A DNA stretch of 5,708 nt from Spartobacteria bacterium (GTDB lineage Bacteria > Verrucomicrobiota > Verrucomicrobiia > Chthoniobacterales > UBA10450): NCBI GenBank assembly GCA_021324035.1, contig JAJPJU010000361.1, positions 1 through 5,708 of the forward strand, in the 5' to 3' direction. Positions 1 to 4,429 of this stretch are shown here, one piece after another. The notes under the pieces are model-generated. The model was not told the origin of the DNA, made no database searches, and saw nothing but the letters and a program-made list of their open reading frames with translations. Within the stretch, counting starts at the first letter, position 1. Each line of letters opens with the position of its first letter. A program made the position numbers and the translations under genes.

Positions 1-832
1 GCGGGATGTTGGCGCCGAACGATTCACCCGCGTGAGCAAACGACAAGTCGTTCCGCGCGATTCTGGATTCTTGATTCTTGATGCTGGATGAGGAGACACC
101 ATTGCGGAATGCGGATTGCGGATTGCGGATTGCTTCTTCATTTAGCGTTTCGCACTTCGCACTTCGCGATTGCTTCCCGTTTTCTCGGATCGCGATGAAC
201 TCCATTTCCGGAGTGATGATGCCGCGGCGCGCGTATGCGAGCTGAGTTACGGCGCCCGATTTTGCGCGCAACGGACGGCGATTCGCCGCCAACTTCTTAA
301 TTCTTAATTCATCCTTCTTACTTCCGTTGGCATCTCCACTTGTTCCGTTCCCGCCCTCCGACTTGGACGTTGGACGTTGGACGTTGGGCGTTGGACGTTT
401 TCTTCCAGTCTCAGCGTGCTTCTCGGATAAATAGCCATCGTCGATCGGTTGAACTTTTCTTCCCTCGATTTGTTCAACATCACCGCGCGCAGTAATCCAG
501 TCGCGCCGCAACGGTGAAAGTCCGCGCGTCACATTAACATCCACGCTCGGATCGCCCCAGGGACCACTGGTGTCGTAAACGCGGACCGGTTCGTTGACCT
601 CGAGAACAGGCGAGCCGCCTGGGGTCCCCATTGCTTTGGTGGGCGAGAGAGAAATTTCGCGGAACGGGACGCGGAGATCAGGATGCAAAGTGCCGGCAAC
701 GTAGACGCGTTTGCTATTAGGCATCGCATCGTCGTTGCCAGCTGGTTGAGAGGTTGAGGAGTTGAGCTGTTGAGACTTAGCGTCGGACGAGACGGAGCTC
801 GTCCCTTCATTGTTTCCGTTCTTCGTGTCCAT
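1..832 (-). CDS. thiC: Phosphomethylpyrimidine synthase ThiC, N-terminal part (cut by window edge)
   Basis: ThiC is a radical-SAM enzyme that converts aminoimidazole ribotide to the hydroxymethylpyrimidine phosphate of thiamine, in the cytoplasm. The 277 codons seen here contain ThiC blocks in family order: SKRVYVAG near residue 40, PFREISLSPT, the VYDTSGPWGDP block, LRRDWITARGDVE, RPLRAKSG near 185, ARRGIITPEMEFIAIREN ending at 218, and SFGANIP at 271-277. The catalytic barrel and the C-terminal Cys motif lie beyond the left edge. I chose the ATG at 830-832 because GAAGGA lies five bases upstream and an in-frame TAA sits at 848-850. The only other in-frame ATG, at 722-724, begins exactly at the conserved MPNSKR block but has no evident ribosome binding site, so residues 1-36 may be untranslated. 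Residues 1-36, 140-181 and 219-268 are low-complexity, encoded largely by short tandem repeats, and the latter two are much longer than the equivalent linkers in E. coli or B. subtilis ThiC. The frame is open throughout. A TPP riboswitch lies upstream. Confidence 0.95.
   Translation of the reverse strand, partial: MDTKNGNNEGTSSVSSDAKSQQLNSSTSQPAGNDDAMPNSKRVYVAGTLHPDLRVPFREISLSPTKAMGTPGGSPVLEVNEPVRVYDTSGPWGDPSVDVNVTRGLSPLRRDWITARGDVEQIEGRKVQPIDDGYLSEKHAETGRKRPTPNVQRPTSKSEGGNGTSGDANGSKKDELRIKKLAANRRPLRAKSGAVTQLAYARRGIITPEMEFIAIRENGKQSRSAKCETLNEEAIRNPQSAFRNGVSSSSIKNQESRIARNDLSFAHAGESFGANIP
59..86. repeat. Heptamer tandem array, unit GATTCTT, inside thiC
   Basis: Four consecutive 7-base units occur on the plus strand: GATTCTG, GATTCTT, GATTCTT, GATGCTG. 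In the thiC frame they encode the segment SIKNQESRI. The unit is not a multiple of three, so each copy is read in a different phase. Confidence 0.85.
101..135. repeat. Heptamer tandem array, unit ATTGCGG, inside thiC
   Basis: The units are ATTGCGG, AATGCGG, ATTGCGG, ATTGCGG and a degenerate ATTGCTT, with a strict 7-base period. On the thiC strand this gives the peptide AIRNPQSAIRNG, in which AIRN recurs after seven residues as expected for a heptamer read through all three phases. Confidence 0.9.
149..169. repeat. Short heptamer array, unit TTCGCAC, inside thiC
   Basis: There are two perfect TTCGCAC units followed by a degraded TTCGCGA. Only 13 bases separate it from the ATTGCGG array. It encodes the RSAKCET part of the third low-complexity segment of ThiC. 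Confidence 0.6.
294..328. repeat. Degenerate heptamer array, unit TTCTTAA, inside thiC
   Basis: Two perfect TTCTTAA units are followed in register by TTCATCC, TTCTTAC and TTCCGTT, all starting TTC with a 7-base period. It codes for the lysine-rich KKDELRIKKL end of the second low-complexity segment of ThiC. Confidence 0.65.
363..397. repeat. Heptamer tandem array, unit TTGGACG, inside thiC
   Basis: There are five consecutive 7-base units, four identical (TTGGACG) and one with a single change (TTGGGCG, 384-390). This is the cleanest array in the window. In the thiC frame it reads RPTPNVQRPTSK, directly after the conserved DDGYLSEKH stretch. Confidence 0.95.
745..776. repeat. Octamer tandem array, unit GTTGAGNN, in the thiC 5' coding region
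   Basis: GTTGAG recurs four times at exact 8-base spacing (745, 753, 761, 769), with a variable dinucleotide (AG, GA, CT, AC). If translation starts at 832 the array encodes the Ser/Gln-rich SQQLNSSTSQP stretch. If it starts at 724 the array is in the leader. Confidence 0.85.
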
Positions 833-847
833 TCGTGTCCTTCGTGG
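822..847. repeat. TTCGTG-family repeat at the thiC start
   Basis: The units are TTCGTGTCCA, TTCGTGTCC and TTCGTGG, with periods of 10 and 9. On the minus strand this supplies the GAAGGA ribosome binding site and the ATG of thiC. The same core recurs at 4281-4428, about 3.5 kb away. Confidence 0.8.
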
Positions 848-862
848 TTAGAGCTTCACGAA
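830..862 (-). promoter_or_regulatory. Putative riboswitch expression platform: hairpin over the thiC ribosome binding site
   Basis: On the minus strand TTCGTG (862-857) can pair perfectly with CACGAA (846-841) across a 10-base loop. The Shine-Dalgarno-like GAAGGA (843-838) overlaps the second arm and stands five bases before the ATG at 832-830. A second CACGAA at 836-831 overlaps the start codon and could pair with the same TTCGTG instead. This suits translational control by sequestering the ribosome binding site, which is common for TPP switches in Gram-negative bacteria. No U-tract follows the hairpin, so a terminator is unlikely. How aptamer folding connects to this hairpin is inferred. 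Confidence 0.5.
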
Positions 863-872
863 AAAGCACGGA

Positions 873-1002
873 TGATCTCCCTGCGTCGGCATTACCCGCA
901 TCAGGTTCAAGGGGTCGTCCTTTTTGCGCTTATTAATGCTGAACGTTTCAACACTCGCAATCGTCGGACCTCTCAGCCATCCGGCTCCCCCGCTTCTCCG
1001 CT
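873..1002 (-). promoter_or_regulatory. TPP (thiamine pyrophosphate) riboswitch, THI element, upstream of thiC
   Basis: Read on the minus strand, this has the two hallmark TPP aptamer segments. The first is GGGGGAGCC followed by GGCTGAGAGGTCC (about 966-991). The second is ACCCCTTGAACCTGATGCGG followed by GTAATGCCGACGCAGGGA (about 879-916). Between them is an extended P3a arm of roughly 50 bases: GTCC/GGAC at its base, TTGCG/CGCAA above, and an inner GTTGAA/TTCAGC hairpin. Binding of TPP is expected to lower expression of the following gene, thiC, which starts about 40 bases downstream. I did not find a convincing P1 closing helix, so the outer limits are approximate. Confidence 0.95.
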
Positions 1003-1042
1003 TACGCTAAGGCAAAATTAAAAAGGAGAAAGTAGAAATTGC

Positions 1043-1068
1043 GGTTGCAGGCGAGGACGCCTGCCACC
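1043..1068. repeat. Small inverted repeat (hairpin) downstream of the DUF4440 gene
   Basis: GCAGGCG (1047-1053) and CGCCTGC (1058-1064) form a perfect 7-bp stem around a 4-base loop. One mismatch later, GGT (1043-1045) pairs with ACC (1066-1068). It follows the stop codon of the 1122-1562 gene by about 55 bases, so it could end or stabilise that transcript. The nearest T-rich run is roughly 15-20 bases beyond the stem, so it is not a standard intrinsic terminator. It looks more like a dispersed palindromic element. Confidence 0.55.
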
Positions 1069-1077
1069 ACAGAAACT

Positions 1078-1104
1078 CTCTGCGTTCTCTGCGAACTCTG
1101 CTGT
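1078..1104. repeat. Nonamer tandem array, unit CTCTGCGNN
   Basis: Three units (CTCTGCGTT, CTCTGCGAA, CTCTGCTGT) occur in exact 9-base register, between the DUF4440 stop codon and the hairpin at 1043-1068. With that hairpin it occupies most of the 119 bases between the DUF4440 gene and the riboswitch. Confidence 0.6.
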
Positions 1105-1121
1105 AAAGGATTAGGTCGCCG

Positions 1122-1562
1122 CTACTTCGTCGCTGCTTCTGCTTTGACGTTGGTGTGGAAAATCGCCATCCACTGGCCGTTTTCTTCTTTCCAAACGGTG
1201 CCGCAATTATAAGTGCCGCCCAGATCCTGGCCGTCATACGTGCCCTCGAGCTTCACGGTATAAGTAGTCACGATCACGTCCTTCTCATCCGAAAACGAAG
1301 TGAAATCGCCAATGGTGAACGATTTCATGTCCCATTTCCCCATATCGGACATTTCTTTTGCCATGTCGGACATGCCTTCGGCGTAAACGCCTTTGAAGTC
1401 TTTATCGACAACCTTTTTGAAATCGTCGGCCTTCTTGTCCTTAAACGCCTGCCAGGCGGCGGTTTCTTTCGCTTTGATGGCGTCCGTGTTCGGGGTCGTG
1501 GCAAAGGAAACGGCAATTCCCGCCAATAATAGTGCAACTGTGTAACTCAGTGATTTTTTCAT
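1122..1562 (-). CDS. Secreted DUF4440 / SnoaL-like (NTF2-fold) protein
   Basis: This 146-residue protein starts with a typical signal peptide: MKK, then a hydrophobic stretch at about 5-18, with likely cleavage after AVSFA near residue 21. The rest resembles the DUF4440/SnoaL-like group of small NTF2-fold domains. It has an N-terminal helix with AWQAFKDKKADDFKKVVD, a middle segment, then the beta-rich VIVTTYTVKLEGTYDG and the closing GTVWKEENGQWMAIFHTNVK, where the Trp-plus-strand ending is characteristic. Members of this fold bind small molecules or have unknown roles; the sequence shows no catalytic residue set, so I assign no reaction. Export implies a periplasmic location. The duplicated MSDM (about 64-75) is local. 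No strong ribosome binding site precedes the ATG. It is divergent from the M13 peptidase gene and may share its 193-base upstream region. Confidence 0.85.
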   Translation of the reverse strand: MKKSLSYTVALLLAGIAVSFATTPNTDAIKAKETAAWQAFKDKKADDFKKVVDKDFKGVYAEGMSDMAKEMSDMGKWDMKSFTIGDFTSFSDEKDVIVTTYTVKLEGTYDGQDLGGTYNCGTVWKEENGQWMAIFHTNVKAEAATK

Positions 1563-1636
1563 AGATTTGTTAGGCGCAACCGTACGCCCGTCTCACAACA
1601 ACGCAATGCCAATCGCTGCGCCGTTAATCGTTACTT

Positions 1637-1696
1637 GTTATTGGTTAATAGGAAGTTCCGGCGGTTCTGCGCCGCCGAGTCCTGATAACCAATAAC
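1637..1696. repeat. Nested inverted repeat (about 60-base hairpin) in the divergent intergenic region
   Basis: The outer arms, 1637-1653 and 1680-1696, match at 15 of 17 positions when one is reverse-complemented (GTTATTGGTTA and AGGA identical). Inside, CGGCGG (1659-1664) pairs with CCGCCG (1672-1677) around a 7-base loop. The outer arms lie in facing heptamer tracts: TAATCGT, TACTTGT, TATTGGT, TAATAGG on the left (1625-1652) and ACCAATA, ACCGATA on the right (1688-1701). It sits between the two divergent starts (1562 and 1756). It could be a palindromic repeat element, a shared operator or an RNA hairpin; the sequence does not decide between these. Confidence 0.75.
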
Positions 1697-1706
1697 CGAT
1701 AGCGAG

Positions 1707-1747
1707 AATCGCGAGCGTTACTGGACAAGCCTGGTCGTCTCGCGATT
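1707..1747. promoter_or_regulatory. 9-bp inverted repeat just upstream of the M13 peptidase gene
   Basis: AATCGCGAG (1707-1715) is perfectly complementary to CTCGCGATT (1739-1747), with 23 bases between, ending eight bases before the ATG at 1756. It could fold in the peptidase mRNA leader and limit ribosome access, or be a protein-binding site. I see no clear Shine-Dalgarno sequence and no convincing -35/-10 pair for either divergent gene in 1563-1755. Confidence 0.4.
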
Positions 1748-1755
1748 GTTGTCAG

Positions 1756-3909
1756 ATGAAATCGCTGTTCGTTTCGCTTCTAACTTTCGCAATTGCGCTC
1801 GGCTTGCAGGCGCAGACCGAGCCGGATAAGACGCCGCCCACTAAAAAGCCGAAGGTGGGAGATACAAAGGCCGCGAAAAATCCTGCGCCGATGCCGAGCA
1901 GCGGCAGTAAAGGCGGTGACGCGACTGCCCAGGCGAAAGCAGATGAAAATGCAAAACCGATCGACCAGACGAATTTCGACACGTCAGTGAAGCCGTCGGG
2001 CGATTTCTTCCAGTACGCGAACGGCGGTTGGATCAAGCGCGCGCAAATTCCGCCGGACCAAACCCGCTGGGGCAGTTTCAACATGTTGATCGAGCGCAAC
2101 AACGACGCGTTGCACCAGATCGCGGAGAAGGCGGCCAAGACGAAGTCGACGGATCCGACAGTGCAAAAGGTCGGCGATTATTACGCCAGCGGCATGGACG
2201 AGAAAACGATCGAAGCGATGAAGACGAAGCCGTTGCAGGATGAGCTCGCGAAAATCGACGGCATGAAAGATCGCAACGACGTGCTGAAGGAGATCGCGCA
2301 TCTGCACCTGATCGGCGTCAACGTGCTGTTCAATTTTGGATCGGGTCAGGATGACAAGGACAGCACCCGGGAGATCGCGCAAGCGCTTCAGGGCGGACTT
2401 GGAATGCCGGACCGCGATTATTACACCAAGACGGACGATGCTTCGAAGAAGCTTCGGGACGAGTACGAGGCGCACGTGACCAAAATGTTGAGTTTGCTGG
2501 GCGAGCCGGCAGCCAAAGCGGGCGAAGACGCGAAGAAAATCATGGGCTTGGAAACTTCGCTGGCACAGGCGTCCCGGACCCGGGTGGAATTGCGCGACCC
2601 CCAAAAAAATTATAATAAAATGGCGCAGGACGAATTCCAGAAGCTCACGCCCGACTGGAACTGGGGCGATTACTTCACCGGAATCGGCCTAACGAATCCG
2701 GGCGACATCGACGTGCATCAGCCGGATTTCTTCAAGGCGATGAATACTGCGTTCACCTCCACGCCGATCGACGGCTGGAAAACGTATCTGCGCTGGCATT
2801 TGATAAATGCTGCTGCCTCCGCCCTCTCCAACGACTTCGTGAACGAAGACTTCAATTTCAGCGAAAAGACATTACGTGGAACCCAGCAAATCAAGCCTCG
2901 CTGGAAACGAGTTATCAGTTCCGAGAACGGCGAAATCGGCGAGGCGCTCGGCAAACTCTATGTGGATCAATATTTTCCGCCGGCCGCAAAAGCCCGCGCC
3001 CTGGAACTGATTAACAACTTGAAGGAGGCGCTGGCCGACCGGATCAAGTCGCTCGAGTGGATGGATGAGACCACGAAACAAAAAGCGCTCGAGAAACTCG
3101 CAGCGTTCCAGGTGAAGATCGGTTATCCGGAAAAGTGGCGCGATTATTCGACGCTGATGATCGACCGCGGCCCGTTTGTGTTGAACGAGCTGCGCTCCGA
3201 AACGTTTGAAGCGAAGCGCGAGCTGAACAAAATCGGCAAACCGGTCGATCGCACGGAATGGGGCATGACGCCGCCCACCGTGAACGCGTATTACAACCCG
3301 AAAATGAACGAGATCGTTTTTCCAGCCGGCATTTTGCAGCCGCCGTTCTTTTTCGCGAACGCTGACGACGCGGTGAACTACGGCGGGATCGGTTGCGTGA
3401 TCGGACATGAAATGACGCACGGTTTCGACGATCAGGGCCGGCAGTACGACAAGGTCGGCAATTTGACCGATTGGTGGACGAAAGAATCCGCCGACGCTTA
3501 CGAAAAGCGCCGCCAAGCGGTAGTCGATCAATACAATGAATACGAAGGATTGCCGGGTCTGCACGTCAATGGCGAACTGACCCAAGGCGAAAACATCGCG
3601 GACATCGGCGGAGTGAAGATCGCTTATGCCGCATTGCAAAAGGCGCTCGATAAACATCCCGAGCAGCGCAATCAGAAGATCGACGGCTTTACGCCGGAGC
3701 AACGCTTCTTCCTAGCGTTCGCCGGAATTTGGCGATCGAAGATTCGCGACGAAGAACAAAAGCTCCGGCTGAACACGGACCCGCATTCACCGGGACATTT
3801 TCGGGTGAATGGACCGTTGTCGGATCTGCCGGAGTTTCAGAAAGCGTTCAATATTCCGGATGGGTCGCCAATGGTCCGCGCTGCGGATAAGCGCGTGAAT
3901 ATTTGGTAA
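1756..3909 (+). CDS. Secreted M13 family zinc metallopeptidase (neprilysin/PepO-type)
   Basis: This is a complete 717-residue zinc endopeptidase that probably cleaves oligopeptides in the periplasm or outside the cell. It has an N-terminal signal peptide (about 1-20, cleavage near LQAQ, no lipobox Cys), then a Lys/Pro/Ala-rich linker to about 65. The M13 N-terminal domain starts near 75 with DFFQYANGGWIKRAQIP. The catalytic domain runs from about 510 and holds the family set: NAYYNP at 510-515 (substrate binding), zinc motif HEMTH at 551-555 (ligands H551 and H555, catalytic E552), and GENIADIGG from 611 (third ligand E612, supporting D616). HSPGHFR at 677-683 carries the His and Arg matching neprilysin H711 and R717. 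The C-terminus VNIW keeps the final Trp but lacks the Cys of the mammalian CxxW ending, as in bacterial PepO-like members. The length is normal and no residue is missing, so the enzyme should be active. Divergent from the DUF4440 gene; 35 bases separate its stop from the convergent TPR gene. Confidence 0.97.
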   Translation: MKSLFVSLLTFAIALGLQAQTEPDKTPPTKKPKVGDTKAAKNPAPMPSSGSKGGDATAQAKADENAKPIDQTNFDTSVKPSGDFFQYANGGWIKRAQIPPDQTRWGSFNMLIERNNDALHQIAEKAAKTKSTDPTVQKVGDYYASGMDEKTIEAMKTKPLQDELAKIDGMKDRNDVLKEIAHLHLIGVNVLFNFGSGQDDKDSTREIAQALQGGLGMPDRDYYTKTDDASKKLRDEYEAHVTKMLSLLGEPAAKAGEDAKKIMGLETSLAQASRTRVELRDPQKNYNKMAQDEFQKLTPDWNWGDYFTGIGLTNPGDIDVHQPDFFKAMNTAFTSTPIDGWKTYLRWHLINAAASALSNDFVNEDFNFSEKTLRGTQQIKPRWKRVISSENGEIGEALGKLYVDQYFPPAAKARALELINNLKEALADRIKSLEWMDETTKQKALEKLAAFQVKIGYPEKWRDYSTLMIDRGPFVLNELRSETFEAKRELNKIGKPVDRTEWGMTPPTVNAYYNPKMNEIVFPAGILQPPFFFANADDAVNYGGIGCVIGHEMTHGFDDQGRQYDKVGNLTDWWTKESADAYEKRRQAVVDQYNEYEGLPGLHVNGELTQGENIADIGGVKIAYAALQKALDKHPEQRNQKIDGFTPEQRFFLAFAGIWRSKIRDEEQKLRLNTDPHSPGHFRVNGPLSDLPEFQKAFNIPDGSPMVRAADKRVNIW

Positions 3910-3944
3910 GAGGACGGAGCTGGGAGGTAGGGGGCGAGCAGCGA

Positions 3945-4277
3945 CTAATCTTTCGCCACCTTGCCGCCCCAGGAGATGATCTTCGCTTTGGCGCCGGCGG
4001 CTTCGGCTTCCTTGATGTCGCCGGCGCGATTGTAAAACAGCGAAAGACTGGTCCAGCCGATCTGATCGTTCGGCTTTAACTCCACCGCTTTTTTGCCGGC
4101 TTCGATCGCTTCGTTGAACCGCCCAACTTTCATCAACGCCATGCCAAGCGCGTGCCAGCCGTCGAAGAAAGCTGGGTCAAGCTCGACGCACTGGCGGTAT
4201 TTCGCTATCGCGTTGTCGAGCTCACCGATGGCGAGATCGCCATTGGCGTCATCGAAAATTTCATCGCGCGAAGGCAT
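3945..4277 (-). CDS. Small TPR-repeat protein
   Basis: This 110-residue protein has no signal peptide or membrane segment. It consists almost wholly of tetratricopeptide repeats, which make helical scaffolds for protein-protein contacts. Two repeats are clear. The first, about 5-35, contains ANGDLAIGELDNAIAKYRQ and ends VELDP. The second, about 36-69, contains GWHALGMALMKVGRFNEAIE and ends VELKP. A third, about 70-103, is weaker (SLSLFYNRAGDIKEAEAAGA). The partner cannot be read from the sequence. The ATG at 4277 is the only ATG in the open frame, which is closed upstream by TAA at 4335-4337. No Shine-Dalgarno is visible, and the start codon is embedded in a 58-bp tandem repeat. It lies on the same strand as, and 149 bases after, the SurA/PpiD-like gene. 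It converges on the M13 gene with no terminator visible in the 35-base gap. Confidence 0.9.
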   Translation of the reverse strand: MPSRDEIFDDANGDLAIGELDNAIAKYRQCVELDPAFFDGWHALGMALMKVGRFNEAIEAGKKAVELKPNDQIGWTSLSLFYNRAGDIKEAEAAGAKAKIISWGGKVAKD

Positions 4278-4388
4278 CAGACACGAATTACACGAATTAT
4301 ACGAACAGGAAAGGCAAAGACGAAGCCGCAGGCATTAGACACGAATTACACGAATTAACACGAACGGGAATGGCACAGTCAAACCGCA
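4273..4388. repeat. Two 58-bp imperfect tandem repeats between the folding-factor and TPR genes
   Basis: Unit 1 (4273-4330) and unit 2 (4331-4388) both begin GGCAT, contain two perfect ACACGAATT nonamers plus a degenerate third, pass through GGAA-GGCA-type sequence and end in CCGCA. Most differences are single bases in the second half. Unit 1 carries the TPR start codon (CAT at 4275-4277). Unit 2 carries an equivalent ATG at 4333-4335 that opens only a 12-codon frame (MPAASSLPFLFV). The nonamers belong to the same TTCGTG/CACGAA family as the repeat at the thiC start. Confidence 0.9.
4296..4301 (-). promoter_or_regulatory. Possible -10 box (TATAAT) upstream of the TPR gene
   Basis: The minus strand reads TATAAT here, a perfect -10 hexamer created by the variant third nonamer of repeat unit 1; unit 2 lacks it. 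No good -35 box lies 16-18 bases further upstream (the best is TTCGTC). A transcript from here would have a leader of only about 12 bases, consistent with the absent Shine-Dalgarno. Weak evidence. Confidence 0.25.
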
Positions 4389-4429
4389 GAAGAAATCAGC
4401 TTCGTGAAAATTCGTGAAATTCGTGTCTA
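4336..4429. repeat. Inverted repeat of CACGAATT units overlapping the folding-factor stop codon
   Basis: The arm 4336-4364 and the reverse complement of 4401-4429 match at 26 of 29 positions, with a 36-base loop. The right arm has units TTCGTGAAAA, TTCGTGAAA and TTCGTGTCT, and its last bases provide the TAG stop (4427-4429) of the SurA/PpiD-like gene. In minus-strand RNA it would form a long stem right at the 3' end of that message. No U-tract follows, so a classic intrinsic terminator is not indicated. Confidence 0.8.

Noticed and set aside
59..169. CRISPR-like array
   Set aside because: The units are 7 bp, contiguous and without spacers. The 58-bp units at 4273-4388 are also directly adjacent, with only two copies. 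Neither fits a CRISPR.
529..810. 93-codon minus-strand frame starting MKGRAPS
   Set aside because: It overlaps thiC in another phase. The thiC frame carries the conserved ThiC motifs; this one does not.
1..832. thiC as a pseudogene broken by repeat insertions
   Set aside because: Reading every codon from 832 to 2 gave no stop, and conserved ThiC blocks resume in frame after each insertion.
770..1021. 83-codon plus-strand frame
   Set aside because: It runs antisense across the TPP riboswitch and the thiC start and has no protein-like features.
1362..1374. Perfect palindrome CATGTCGGACATG
   Set aside because: It lies inside the DUF4440 coding region where the peptide MSDM is duplicated. It is explained by codons and is unlikely to be an operator.
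1155..1529. 124-codon plus-strand frame
   Set aside because: It is antisense to the DUF4440 gene, which has a signal peptide and family motifs on the other strand.
2872..3702. Long open frame on the minus strand (276 codons) opposite the M13 gene
   Set aside because: It is fully antisense to a peptidase with a complete set of M13 motifs. The translation is rich in Arg/Leu/Val/Ile with no recognisable domain, as expected of a codon-bias shadow. The 206-codon minus-strand frame at 1984-2604 is rejected for the same reason.
3910..3944. Possible bidirectional terminator between the convergent M13 and TPR genes
   Set aside because: The 35-base gap is purine-rich on the plus strand, with no inverted repeat or T-tract.
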